A stretch of DNA of 34,863 bases, taken from JBCKUK01 sp038924905. Lineage in GTDB: Bacteria; Pseudomonadota; Gammaproteobacteria; Burkholderiales; Methylophilaceae. The stretch spans positions 1-34,863 of the forward strand of contig JBCKUK010000012.1 in NCBI GenBank assembly GCA_038924905.1, given 5' to 3'. The notes under the pieces were generated by a model, which was not told where the DNA came from, did no database searches, and worked only from the letters and a program-made list of their open reading frames with translations. The translations under genes and the position numbers were made by a program. Shown piece by piece: positions 6,951 to 15,949 of the stretch; position 1 is the first letter of the stretch; each line of letters begins with the position of its first letter.

Positions 6951-8702
6951 TTAATGAAATTGTTTTTGATATAGCTTGGCGTAGTGCCCGCCCAGAGCCA
7001 CCAGCTCAGCATGGCTGCCACTTTCAACAATTTCACCCTGTTCCATTACCAGAATACGGTCAGCATTTTCGATGGTGGATAATCGATGCGCAATCACTAT
7101 CGTGGTGCGGTTGCGCATCAGCGTATCCAGCGCTGCCTGTACGTGCTGTTCGGATTCGGTGTCCAGCGCCGAGGTGGCCTCATCCAAAAGCAATATTGGT
7201 GCATCCTTGAGAATGGCTCTGGCAATGGCAAGGCGCTGACGCTGACCACCAGAAAGCCGCACACCACGGTCGCCGATCTCGCTTTGCAGACCGTTTGGCA
7301 GGTGCTCAATAAATTCCCAGGCATGCGCCGCCTTCGCAGCCGCAATGACTTCATCCTCACTCACGCCGCGTAAAACACCATAAGCAATGTTATTAAATAC
7401 CGTGTCATTAAACAGAATGACGTCCTGGCTGACCAGTGCAAATTGCTGCCGCAAACTGCTTAGTTTCATGGCACGAATATCCCTGCCATCCAGCAAGACC
7501 AAGCCTTGCTGAAGCTCATAGAATCTGGGAAGCAAATTGACTAATGTGGTTTTACCCCCGCCAGAACGGCCGACCAGCGCCACCTTTTGGCCAGGCTTTA
7601 TAGTCAAATCAAGATGATTAAGCGCAGGCCGCCTAGCGTTTTCATAACGCAAACTGACATCACGCAGCTCAATTTTACCTTTAACACGTGCAGCCTCCAT
7701 TTGGCCATCATCAGCTTCGGGCACTGTATCCATCAGTGTAAACACACTCTGGGCGGCGGCCAGACCAATCTGTAACTCCTCGTTTAAGCCAGTCAGGCTT
7801 TTGATTGGTGCAATCAACATCAATAAAGCACCAATAAATGCAGCAAACTCACCAGCACTGAATTTTCCAACTGCGTAAAAAACCACCAAACTCAGTGCCA
7901 TGGCAGCCAGCAGTTCAATCACCAGGCTATTCATGCCGGACAGGCGTCCGAGACGGATGTGCATATGGCGATTTCTGGCGGCGATTTTGGCGAAGCGCTC
8001 ATACTCGTAATCAGCGCCGCCAAAAATCTTTACCATGCGCTGGCCTGAAACAGCCTCTTCCACCACTTGCGTCATTTCGCCCATGGTTTGCTGGACTACC
8101 TTTCCTGACGAGCGCAGCTTGGGAGTCATGCTATTCAGATAGAACGCCATCACTGGCGCCATGATTGCAAAAATCAGGGTCAAACGCCAATCCAGATAAA
8201 GCATGTAGCCGATCATGCCGATAATCGTCAGTGTGTCGCGAATCGCGCTAACCGCCACGCGGGTGGAAGCGCCGGCCATTTGTTCTGTATCGTAAGTGAG
8301 CTTGGAAGTAACGATGCCGGCGGAGTGGGCATCAAAAAAGCTGACCGGTAGCGTCATCAGTCGGCGAAACGCATCCAGTCGTAAATTTTCAACAACCCGG
8401 CGCGCCACCCAGCGCATGGCAAAAGTCGAGACAAACCCAGCAAGTGCGCGGACTGCCAGCAGGCCAAATAACATCAAAGGTAAAAGACTGAGCTTACTGG
8501 AATCCTTGTTAACAAAACCTTCGTCAGTCACCAGTTTAATCGTGGCGAGGAAGCCAGTATTTGTCGCCGACAACACCACCAAAGAGATAATGCTGATGGC
8601 GAAAACCTTCCAGTAGCGTGCTGCATATTTAAGCAGGCGCAAATAGAGTGTCTTGGCACTTGGAGATGAAGGTGGGGGCATGGCAGGTGTAGTTTTCGAC
8701 AT
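6951..8702 (-). CDS. msbA: lipid A export ABC transporter, permease/ATP-binding protein MsbA
   Basis: A homodimeric half-transporter that flips lipid A-core across the inner membrane. At 583 residues it is the usual size. The N-terminal half has about six membrane segments (first near residues 34-52). The C-terminal ABC domain carries Walker A VGRSGGGKTTLVNL (about 377-390), signature LSGGQRQRLAIA, Walker B ILLLDEATSALD and an H-loop in IVIAHRLST. The gene lies directly upstream of lpxK, which separates MsbA from other type I exporters of the same fold. Confidence 0.95.
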   Translation of the reverse strand: MSKTTPAMPPPSSPSAKTLYLRLLKYAARYWKVFAISIISLVVLSATNTGFLATIKLVTDEGFVNKDSSKLSLLPLMLFGLLAVRALAGFVSTFAMRWVARRVVENLRLDAFRRLMTLPVSFFDAHSAGIVTSKLTYDTEQMAGASTRVAVSAIRDTLTIIGMIGYMLYLDWRLTLIFAIMAPVMAFYLNSMTPKLRSSGKVVQQTMGEMTQVVEEAVSGQRMVKIFGGADYEYERFAKIAARNRHMHIRLGRLSGMNSLVIELLAAMALSLVVFYAVGKFSAGEFAAFIGALLMLIAPIKSLTGLNEELQIGLAAAQSVFTLMDTVPEADDGQMEAARVKGKIELRDVSLRYENARRPALNHLDLTIKPGQKVALVGRSGGGKTTLVNLLPRFYELQQGLVLLDGRDIRAMKLSSLRQQFALVSQDVILFNDTVFNNIAYGVLRGVSEDEVIAAAKAAHAWEFIEHLPNGLQSEIGDRGVRLSGGQRQRLAIARAILKDAPILLLDEATSALDTESEQHVQAALDTLMRNRTTIVIAHRLSTIENADRILVMEQGEIVESGSHAELVALGGHYAKLYQKQFH

Positions 8703-8735
8703 ACTTTACGTCGATGTGGATTTAAAAAATGTGAT

Positions 8736-9158
8736 TTAAGAACCGGATTTTACTTGTGTGGTAAAAGTAATGTGGGTGTAGCCCGCCTGACGCGAAGCCT
8801 CCATCACATTAACCACCGATTGATGTGTGCTCTGCGCATCTGCATTGATGACAATAGTCGGCTCCTTGCCGTTACCCACTGCCTTGCGCAAGGCAAGGCT
8901 AATCGCTTGCACCGTGCGCTCCGTCACGTCCACGCCATTCACAATATAGCGGCCACTGGCATCCACATCTACAGTGACGGTCAAAGGTTTTTGTTGTTGA
9001 GAGCTCGCTTCAGCTGTAGGTAAATTGATTTGTAGCTCGCTCACCCTGGAGAAAGTAGTGCTCACCACCAAGAAAATGATGATGACGAGAAGCACGTCAA
9101 TCAAAGGCACGAGATTCATCTCCAGCTCTTCGTGCTTTCTACCGCGTTGAAAATTCAT
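8736..9158 (-). CDS. exbD: ExbD/TolR family biopolymer transport protein
   Basis: A small inner membrane protein (140 residues) with one N-terminal membrane segment (about residues 20-38). The segment begins at the conserved NLVPLIDVLLVIIIF motif, which includes the membrane Asp needed for proton use. The rest is a periplasmic domain. With the ExbB-like neighbour 29 nt upstream it forms a proton-driven motor. Linkage to msbA and lpxK rather than to pal/tolB argues for ExbD over TolR. Whether it energises TonB or another envelope process is not visible here. Confidence 0.92.
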   Translation of the reverse strand: MNFQRGRKHEELEMNLVPLIDVLLVIIIFLVVSTTFSRVSELQINLPTAEASSQQQKPLTVTVDVDASGRYIVNGVDVTERTVQAISLALRKAVGNGKEPTIVINADAQSTHQSVVNVMEASRQAGYTHITFTTQVKSGS

Positions 9159-9187
9159 CGTATCAACCTGCTTAAAGTTTGTAAGGG

Positions 9188-9793
9188 CTACTTACGCTCA
9201 CCGTGGATAATTTCAACCAGTTTTACCGCTTGCTGCTCCATTTCAACAATTAAATCATCCCCCCGGCCACGGAAATAACGATAGAAAATCATGGCGGGTA
9301 CTGCCACGATAATGCCTGCTGCAGTGTTATAAAGCGCAACCGAAATACCACGAGCAAACTGTGCTACATCGTGGCCTGTAGCGGTAAAGGCACCAAATAG
9401 CTCAACCATACCGATGACTGTGCCAAGCAAGCCCAGCAAAGGGCTTACCGTGGCAATAGTGCCCAGTGTAGTTAAATAGTTTCCCAGCTGGTGTGCGACT
9501 GCTCGGCCGGACTCTTCAATCGATTCCTTGATCACTTCACGCGACGCGCTGGCATTGGATAGCGCGCTGGCAAAAATTTCACCTAACAAAGAATGCTGCT
9601 CGAGTTTGGCGCAGGTTTCTTTGGTAATGCCACCTTGTGCCACCATTTTACTGACTTCGTGTAACAGTGTACTGGGTGCCACCACCTCGGCACGCAAAGC
9701 CCAGAAACGCTCGCCAATGATAGCCAATGCGATAATAGAGGCGAGAACCAAAGGCCAGATTGGCCAGCCTGCCGCTTGAATGATTTGCCACAC
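9188..9793 (-). CDS. exbB: MotA/TolQ/ExbB proton channel family protein
   Basis: An inner membrane protein of 201 residues with three hydrophobic segments (about 8-27, 105-128, 150-172). The second carries the family block SPLLGLLGTVIGMVELF. It pairs with ExbD to harness the proton motive force. The start is GTG at 9791-9793, with GGGAG about 10 nt upstream. A promoter with near-consensus hexamers lies at 9829-9857, suggesting that this gene begins the exbB-exbD-msbA-lpxK-ycaR-kdsB transcript. Confidence 0.93.
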   Translation of the reverse strand: MWQIIQAAGWPIWPLVLASIIALAIIGERFWALRAEVVAPSTLLHEVSKMVAQGGITKETCAKLEQHSLLGEIFASALSNASASREVIKESIEESGRAVAHQLGNYLTTLGTIATVSPLLGLLGTVIGMVELFGAFTATGHDVAQFARGISVALYNTAAGIIVAVPAMIFYRYFRGRGDDLIVEMEQQAVKLVEIIHGERK

Positions 9794-9828
9794 GAGACGC
9801 TTCTCCCTAATGTCCTAAAAGTTGCGTT

Positions 9829-9857
9829 ACTTTAGCGTGCGGCGCAGCTTTTGGCAA
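9829..9857 (-). promoter_or_regulatory. promoter upstream of exbB
   Basis: The minus strand has TTGCCA (9852-9857), a 17-nt spacer and TAAAGT (9829-9834). It lies in the 79-nt gap between the comEC stop and the exbB start. Confidence 0.65.
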
Positions 9858-9872
9858 ATAGATATGGCCGAT

Positions 9873-12269
9873 TTAATCAGTCGTGCCGGTCTCGGAAAAT
9901 GCCTCATCCTGCCAATAACGCTGAGCTTGATAACGCCAGCGCGTAATTGTTATTGCCTTGCTGCTGGCAAATTCCAGCTGCAACGCACCGTCCTCATCCG
10001 ACCGGTAAATCTGGCTGCCCAGCTGTACATAGCGCTCCAGCACTGCCTGCTTGGGATGACCGAAGCGATTGCGATAGCCAACGGTAAAGATTGTCACTTG
10101 AGGCTGCACAGCTGCAACGAAATCAGGCGTAGAAGAAGTCTTGCTGCCATGGTGTGGCGCTACTAATACATCAGCAGCAAGCTTATCCGGTAAGGTCTCC
10201 AGCAGATCCTGTTCAGCTGCACGCTCAATATCGCCGGTGAGTAACAGGCTGCCAAACTGGCTGGTTATACGCAACACACAGCTACGATTATTGTCCTTGA
10301 TGTCCGCTTCTTCATAGCTGGTCAAACTCGGATGCAGCATTTCAAAATGCACACCATCCCACAGCCACGACTGACCTGCATAACAATGCATGTGTTCATT
10401 TGCGGCAAACGACGAGGTGTTGTCTGCCAGTGAGCTGGCAACCCAATTCACCGGCAATTGCGCCAATACTGAATCCATGCCGCCGCTATGGTCAGTATCA
10501 TTATGGCTGACAATGAATCCATCCAGACGATGAATGCCCTCGCCACGCAAATACGGCACGATAATGCGGCTGCCACTGTCGCTTTGCGATGAATAACGTG
10601 GCCCTGCATCGTAAAGCAGGGTATGCGTAGCGGTACGCACCACCGTCGCCAAACCCTGCCCCACATCCAGTACAGCGACTTTCATTGCACCAAGTTCGGG
10701 CAACGGTGGTTGCAGCATGAACATCGGAAAAAAGGCAACCAGCCCTAGCCAGCGCATGGGAAAGCCGCGCGGTAACAGAATCCATAACACACCTACTAAG
10801 GCTAATGGTAGCGTCCATGGCAGTGGCGCATGTTGCTGCCAGGTGCTAAATGGCAAATCGCCTAGCCATTGCAAGAGCTGCATGCAGGCACTCATGATGT
10901 TATGAGCAAGTTGCAACGCCCAAGATTGCAACAACAGCGCACCTATCAACGTGAGAGGCACAACGATGAGGCTAATCAGTGGGATAGCAAAGGCATTAGC
11001 TATCGGCGAAATGACCGAAACCTGCTGAAATAACACCAGTAACAAAGGCAATAAACCCAGCGTCACCGCCCATTGGGTGTTAATTGCCTCGCGTAGCCAA
11101 TGCATGCCGCGCAGGCGTCCGCCCATCGCATACGCAATCACCGCTACTGCGCCAAAAGATAGCCAGAACCCTGGCGCCAATACTGCCCACGGATCGAGTA
11201 CCGTTACCAATAGCAAGGCACAAGCCAACACCTGGCTGATGGCCACATTGCGCCCTGACCAGAGCGCTACGGCAAACACTGCCAGCATATATAAGGTACG
11301 CTGGGTGGGCACAGAGAAGCCTGCCAGTAGCGCATAGAGCAATGCCGCTATGGCTGCTGCAACAGTCGCAGCCTTGCGCGCAGGCAAGCGTAAGGTGAGC
11401 CTCTCGACCCTGCGCCATAGCGCATAAGCCAGACCAAACGCCAGGCCAGCCAGCATGGTGATATGCAGGCCGGAAATACTCATCAAATGATTGGTGCCGG
11501 TGCGCAAAAATACCTGCCAGTCCTGCTGCAAAATGTTACTTTCGTCACCAATAGCCAGCGCCTGCAAGATGGCACTATAGGGTTTGCCAGTCAGCACTAC
11601 ATTGATACGCTCACGTATTTTCTCGCGCGCCGCCTCCACCAGATAACTGGGACGCACTACAAAAGCATCCAACATGCGGTTGCCCGTATCTTTCTTGACG
11701 CTGCCAGTGGCGCGGATATTGCGTTCCAGCGCCCACGCCTCAAAATCAAAGCCATGCGGATTTAGAGTGCCATGCGGGCGCTTCAGCCTTACCTTAAGCT
11801 GCCAGCGCTGGCCTGCATAGAAAGTACTGGTTTTTGCCGACTCACCAGAAACATTGGTTTTATAAAAATCCTCGCTAAATTGGGAAAGCGAAATATGGCG
11901 AGGAACTACGGCATCGGGTGTCAGCACTTGCTCGATATCAAACTCAAAGCGCTCGCTGCGCTCCAGCCATTGCGGCAGGCTCGCTACTACGCCGATAATT
12001 TGAATATCCGTCCCCTGCCATTGGCTCGGCAACTCGTCAGCTAGCCGAATATGGGCAAAGGTGGCTGCCCACATAAAGCCTGTGCAGAATGCCAGTAGGG
12101 CTGCACTAGGGTTACAAAATAAAGCGCTGCCTAATAACTTATGGCGACGGCATTGATATGCAATGAGAGAAAGAGGGATTAAGGCTGCCAACCAGTACAG
12201 ATTAGGCAAGACAGGTAATTGCTGCAAACTCCAGGCACCGAAAACGAATATCAGTGCGAGAAATGTCAT
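9873..12269 (-). CDS. comEC: DNA internalization competence protein ComEC/Rec2
   Basis: A polytopic inner membrane channel for uptake of single-stranded DNA during natural transformation. The 798 residues show the full family layout. There are N-terminal membrane segments, a soluble N-terminal domain (about 60-200), and the Competence membrane domain with MSISGLHITMLAGL (about 265-280). A C-terminal metallo-beta-lactamase-like domain (about 530-780) carries VLDVGQGLATVV, HNDTDHSGG and APHHGSKTS, retaining the metal ligands. It sits between lolD and exbB, as comEC/ycaI sits beside msbA in other proteobacteria. With pilT, pilU and a PilB-like ATPase in the window, it is consistent with a transformation-capable cell, although competence itself is not shown. 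Confidence 0.95.
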   Translation of the reverse strand: MTFLALIFVFGAWSLQQLPVLPNLYWLAALIPLSLIAYQCRRHKLLGSALFCNPSAALLAFCTGFMWAATFAHIRLADELPSQWQGTDIQIIGVVASLPQWLERSERFEFDIEQVLTPDAVVPRHISLSQFSEDFYKTNVSGESAKTSTFYAGQRWQLKVRLKRPHGTLNPHGFDFEAWALERNIRATGSVKKDTGNRMLDAFVVRPSYLVEAAREKIRERINVVLTGKPYSAILQALAIGDESNILQQDWQVFLRTGTNHLMSISGLHITMLAGLAFGLAYALWRRVERLTLRLPARKAATVAAAIAALLYALLAGFSVPTQRTLYMLAVFAVALWSGRNVAISQVLACALLLVTVLDPWAVLAPGFWLSFGAVAVIAYAMGGRLRGMHWLREAINTQWAVTLGLLPLLLVLFQQVSVISPIANAFAIPLISLIVVPLTLIGALLLQSWALQLAHNIMSACMQLLQWLGDLPFSTWQQHAPLPWTLPLALVGVLWILLPRGFPMRWLGLVAFFPMFMLQPPLPELGAMKVAVLDVGQGLATVVRTATHTLLYDAGPRYSSQSDSGSRIIVPYLRGEGIHRLDGFIVSHNDTDHSGGMDSVLAQLPVNWVASSLADNTSSFAANEHMHCYAGQSWLWDGVHFEMLHPSLTSYEEADIKDNNRSCVLRITSQFGSLLLTGDIERAAEQDLLETLPDKLAADVLVAPHHGSKTSSTPDFVAAVQPQVTIFTVGYRNRFGHPKQAVLERYVQLGSQIYRSDEDGALQLEFASSKAITITRWRYQAQRYWQDEAFSETGTTD

Positions 12270-12293
12270 GGAAATTGATCTAGAGAAACCGCA

Positions 12294-12971
12294 CTAACAA
12301 GGCAGCAGCTTGCCGTCTTCCAGTTTGTATTGCCGCTGCATCCTGGCCGCCAGCTCCAGGTCATGCGTTACTACCACCAGGCTCGTACCCAGGCTCTGGT
12401 TAAGCTCCAGCAACAGGTCAAATATGCTGTGTGCAGTGTGGCGATCGAGATTGCCGGTAGGTTCATCAGCCAACACACATTGCGGCCTGGTTACCAGTGC
12501 GCGCGCCACAGCGGCACGCTGACGCTCGCCGCCAGATAACTCGCCTGGCATGTGTTCCAAACGGTGCTTCAAGCCAACCCTGCCCAAAGTTTCTGCTGCC
12601 ACACTGAGCGCTTCATGGCGATTCATGCGGCGGATAATCAAGGGCATAGCCACATTTTCCAGCGCGGTAAATTCTGGCAACAAGTGATGAAATTGATAGA
12701 TAAAGCCCAGCGCCTGATTGCGCAATTCGCCGCGCTTGGTTTCGTTGGCTGTGGCCAATGCATGGCCGAGAATGGAAACTGTACCAGCAGTAGGTGAATC
12801 CAGCCCGCCCAGCAGGTGGAGCAATGTGCTTTTGCCGGAACCGGAAGCGCCAACAATGGCAACCTGTTCACCCGTGCCAATTGCCAGGTCTATGCCGTTC
12901 AGCACCGCAACATCCAGGCCGGTGTAGGTTTTTTGCAAGTTGCTGCAGTTGAGTATAGGGGTGCTATTCAT
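12294..12971 (-). CDS. lolD: lipoprotein-releasing system ATP-binding protein LolD
   Basis: The cytoplasmic ATPase of the Lol ABC transporter, which extracts outer-membrane lipoproteins from the inner membrane and passes them to LolA. The 225 residues contain Walker A VGASGSGKSTLLHLL (about 38-52), signature LSGGERQRAAVARAL, Walker B CVLADEPTGNLD and the Lol/MacB-type stretch around it. The ATG at 12969-12971 overlaps the end of lolC by 8 nt, so translation is probably coupled. Adjacency to a LolC-type permease sets it apart from MacB- or FtsE-like ATPases. Confidence 0.95.
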   Translation of the reverse strand: MNSTPILNCSNLQKTYTGLDVAVLNGIDLAIGTGEQVAIVGASGSGKSTLLHLLGGLDSPTAGTVSILGHALATANETKRGELRNQALGFIYQFHHLLPEFTALENVAMPLIIRRMNRHEALSVAAETLGRVGLKHRLEHMPGELSGGERQRAAVARALVTRPQCVLADEPTGNLDRHTAHSIFDLLLELNQSLGTSLVVVTHDLELAARMQRQYKLEDGKLLPC

Positions 12972-14211
12972 ATCGCAGCGCCTCTGCCGGATTGGTTTTG
13001 GAAGCGCGCCAGCTTGGGTACAGCGTCGCCAGCAGGCTTAGTATGAGCGATGTTGTAGCAATGACCGTCACATCCGACCACTCCAGATGAGACGGTACTT
13101 CATTGATGGGATAAATGCCTGCGGCGAGAAATTTAACGCCAAATAATTGCTCTATAAACGGCACAATGGTTTCGATGTTAAGCGCAATCAGCACGCCCGA
13201 AACAATGCCTAGCAGCGTACCTATGAAGCCTATCAGTGCGCCCTGCACGATGAATATCCGCATAATACTGCGCGGACTGGCACCAAAAGTACGCATGATG
13301 GCGATGTCTGCACGCTTGTCGGTTACCGCCATCACCAGCGTCGAAACAATGTTGAACGCCGCTACCGCCACAATCAGCGTCATGATGATGGACATCACAC
13401 GCTTTTCCATCTGTATTGCACTGAAAAGATTGCTGTGTTGCTGCGTCCAATCGCTAATGTAATAATTACCTCTAAGCTGATTGGCTAATTGCTGCGCAAT
13501 GGCCGGCGCTTGAAACAAATCGTCCAGCTTGAGCTGCACGCCGGATACCTTGTCGCCCATGCGATAGAGCTTGGCCGCGTCGTCCATGTGTATCAGCGCC
13601 AAGCCGGCATCATACTCAACCGAGTTGGTCTGGAAAAACCCGATCACCTTGAATTGCTTGATGCGCGGCACCACGCCGGTTGGCGTGAACTGGCCCTGCG
13701 GCACCAGAAGAACTACCTTATCGCCAATCACCACGCCCAGCAATTGCGCTAAATCCGCACCTAAAATAATGTTGAACTCGCCAGCTTTTAAATCCGCCAA
13801 ATTGCCGACGCGCATATGGCTGCCCAGCTCTGCTACTTTAGTTTCTTCCGCAGGCAATATGCCGCGCACGAACACCCCTTGTGCCGACTGCCCAAAAGAC
13901 AACATGCCCTGCGCCGCGATATAGGGCGCAGCTGCTTTTACATGTGGCGCATGCTTTACATCCGCTACCAGACTGGGCCAATCGGCTAGCGCGTTATTCT
14001 CGCCGGAGATCTGCAGATGCGCAGTCACGCCGACGATGCTATCGCGCAGCTTTTCGTGAAAGCCATTCATGACCGACAGCACGATAATCAGCACCGCCAC
14101 GCCTAGGGCAATGCCTACCATGCTGGTAAGCGATATGAATGAAGTGAAATTGTTGCGGCGCTTGGCGCGGGTGTAGCGCAGGCCGACAAAGAGCTCGAAG
14201 GGTAAGGACAT
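12964..14211 (-). CDS. lolC: lipoprotein-releasing ABC transporter permease, LolC/LolE family
   Basis: The inner membrane permease of the Lol system. From ATG 14209-14211 it has 415 residues: one membrane segment near residues 26-50 (IALGVAVLIIVLSVMNGF), a large periplasmic domain, and three membrane segments in the last 150 residues (around MSIIMTLIVAVAAFNIVS, FIGTLLGIVSGVLI and the C-terminal one). An in-frame TTG at 14238 would add nine residues, but the ATG product (MSLPFELFVGLRYTRA) aligns with known LolC/E N-termini. There is no separate lolE beside it, so it may serve as the single permease (LolF type). That is inference, because a second copy could lie elsewhere. Confidence 0.93.
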   Translation of the reverse strand: MSLPFELFVGLRYTRAKRRNNFTSFISLTSMVGIALGVAVLIIVLSVMNGFHEKLRDSIVGVTAHLQISGENNALADWPSLVADVKHAPHVKAAAPYIAAQGMLSFGQSAQGVFVRGILPAEETKVAELGSHMRVGNLADLKAGEFNIILGADLAQLLGVVIGDKVVLLVPQGQFTPTGVVPRIKQFKVIGFFQTNSVEYDAGLALIHMDDAAKLYRMGDKVSGVQLKLDDLFQAPAIAQQLANQLRGNYYISDWTQQHSNLFSAIQMEKRVMSIIMTLIVAVAAFNIVSTLVMAVTDKRADIAIMRTFGASPRSIMRIFIVQGALIGFIGTLLGIVSGVLIALNIETIVPFIEQLFGVKFLAAGIYPINEVPSHLEWSDVTVIATTSLILSLLATLYPSWRASKTNPAEALRYE

Positions 14212-14252
14212 AATCAGGATTCTAACAGGGAAACTCAATCAGCGATTCGGCA

Positions 14253-15266
14253 TCATTCACCGTGCAATGCTTCTGCCAACTGCGTCACGCTCATCGCGTA
14301 AAACGTGCTTCTGTTGTAGCGCGTAATCACATAAAAATTATTGTAACCGAGCCAGTATTCAGGCGCCTTGTTAGGTGTCACCAGCGGAATTACAGCAAAC
14401 TTCTGCGTCTGGCCTACGTCATGTTCGGTGGTAAACCGAACATCTTGCATGTCAGCCATAGTCATGACCGGCACGGTGCTTTCCAGCCATGACGAAGGAA
14501 CGGCATCCTGAAAACTAACCGCGCAGGCAATTGGCGCACCTGTTTGCCAACCATAAAATTGCAAGTATCTGGCGACGCTACCAATCGCATCCACAGGATT
14601 ATCACGTATATCAATTTTGCCATCGCCGTCGAAATCTACCGCTAGTTGACGCACATTGGTCGGCATGAATTGCGGCAGCCCAATGGCGCCGGCGTATGAG
14701 CCCAGCACCGAAAAATAGTCCAGTTTCTGCTCGCGTGCCATGAGCAAGTATTGCGTCAACTCCTCGCGAAAATAGTCGGCGCGTCTTGGATAATCAAAGG
14801 TCAGTGTGGTGAGCGCATCCATCACGCGATAATTGCCGGTTTTTTTCCCGTACACGGTTTCCACACCAATGATAGCGGCAATAATGTTTTCCGGCACGCC
14901 ATAGGTTTCACGCGCGCGCTTTAGCGCTTCGGCATATTGCGTCACGAATCTGGCACCATGCGCGATACGCATGCCATTCACGAATCTTGGGCGATAACGC
15001 TCCCAGGAGCGCGCAGTTACCGGGTTATCTGACGGCTGCATGGCCTTGATAACCGAAGGCTGAAATTCGGTATTGGCAAACAGATTGAGCAGTTCATCGG
15101 ACGAAAAGCCATGCTGCTCCACCATCCTGGCGACAAAAACCTGTACTTCTGCGCGCTCATGGTAAGGCCGCTCATCGGGACGCTCTTCCGCACAGATGGG
15201 CGAAACAAGCACCAGACCCATGGCCAAGCCCGTCAGCCTCCATGCTAAACCCCAATTTTTACGCAT
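14253..15266 (-). CDS. mltB: membrane-bound lytic murein transglycosylase B
   Basis: Cleaves the glycan strands of peptidoglycan between MurNAc and GlcNAc, forming 1,6-anhydro ends. The 337 residues begin with a signal-like hydrophobic stretch (residues 8-25, ending SPICA). A Cys is present at residue 25, but the lipobox is not canonical, so lipidation is uncertain. The catalytic Glu is in IIGVETVYGKKTGNY (about E136). Downstream are YAGAIGLPQFMPTN and the DFDGDGKIDI block, typical of the SLT_2 fold of MltB. It is transcribed away from ribE across a 71-nt gap. Confidence 0.94.
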   Translation of the reverse strand: MRKNWGLAWRLTGLAMGLVLVSPICAEERPDERPYHERAEVQVFVARMVEQHGFSSDELLNLFANTEFQPSVIKAMQPSDNPVTARSWERYRPRFVNGMRIAHGARFVTQYAEALKRARETYGVPENIIAAIIGVETVYGKKTGNYRVMDALTTLTFDYPRRADYFREELTQYLLMAREQKLDYFSVLGSYAGAIGLPQFMPTNVRQLAVDFDGDGKIDIRDNPVDAIGSVARYLQFYGWQTGAPIACAVSFQDAVPSSWLESTVPVMTMADMQDVRFTTEHDVGQTQKFAVIPLVTPNKAPEYWLGYNNFYVITRYNRSTFYAMSVTQLAEALHGE

Positions 15267-15322
15267 CGCTAATTATTCAGGGAATCTCTGCTTAAGTCCA
15301 ACATGAGCCGCGTTGCATTACC

Positions 15323-15331
15323 TGCTAAAAT
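15323..15331 (+). promoter_or_regulatory. extended -10 element directly upstream of ribE
   Basis: TGC followed by TAAAAT ends 7 nt before the ribE ATG (15338) and no Shine-Dalgarno sequence lies between. If used, transcription would start at or beside the A of the ATG, giving a leaderless message. Confidence 0.45.
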
Positions 15332-15337
15332 CACCCC

Positions 15338-15949
15338 ATGTTTACTGGAATTATTCAGGCCATAGGCCATATTGAAAAGGTTGCGCCTAAAACGCAAGAC
15401 TTAAAACTGTCTATTGCAGTGAATGGCCTTGATATGTCTGACGTGCATGTCGGCGACAGTATTGCCGTTAACGGCGTATGCCTGACCGTGATGCGCCTGA
15501 CCAAAACGCATTTTGAGGCGCATGTTTCCAAGGAAACTTTGTCTTGCACGGTGGGTTTGGATGGGCCGCGCGCAGTCAATCTGGAAAAAGCGTTGCGCTT
15601 TTCAGACCGCCTGGGCGGCCACCTGATTAGCGGCCATGTAGACGGCGTTGGTCAGTTGGTGCGCTTTGAGCCTGCGGGTGACTGCATCGTGCTGGCGGTT
15701 CGCGCGCCGCATGCGCTATCCCGCTACATTGCCGTCAAGGGCTCGATTACGATTGACGGCGTCAGCCTGACGGTAAACACGGTTGAAAAAGACACGTTCA
15801 GCGTCAATTTAATTCCGCACACGCTATCCATGACCTCGCTAAAAACTCTGGGCATAGGCAGCCGCGTGAATCTGGAAGTGGATTTGATCGCGCGCTATGT
15901 GCAGCGCATGAAGGAATGGGATAGCGACAACGAAGGAGATAGTGCTTGA
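15338..15949 (+). CDS. ribE: riboflavin synthase, alpha subunit
   Basis: Dismutates two 6,7-dimethyl-8-ribityllumazine molecules to riboflavin, the last step of the pathway. The 203 residues start with the invariant MFTGII. The two tandem lumazine-binding repeats are visible, with GDSIAVNGVCLTV (about residues 40-52) in the first and GSITIDGVSLTVN (about 137-149) in the second. The stop overlaps the ATG of ribBA (TGATG). No FMN riboswitch fits in the 71 nt upstream. Note that ribH is not adjacent. Confidence 0.96.
   Translation: MFTGIIQAIGHIEKVAPKTQDLKLSIAVNGLDMSDVHVGDSIAVNGVCLTVMRLTKTHFEAHVSKETLSCTVGLDGPRAVNLEKALRFSDRLGGHLISGHVDGVGQLVRFEPAGDCIVLAVRAPHALSRYIAVKGSITIDGVSLTVNTVEKDTFSVNLIPHTLSMTSLKTLGIGSRVNLEVDLIARYVQRMKEWDSDNEGDSA

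Noticed and set aside
7086..7373. Antisense open frames over msbA, lpxK, comEC and other long genes
   Set aside because: They are codon-bias shadows of clearly identified genes on the opposite strand.
15267..15337. FMN riboswitch before ribE
   Set aside because: The whole mltB-ribE gap is 71 nt and lacks the conserved RFN element blocks.
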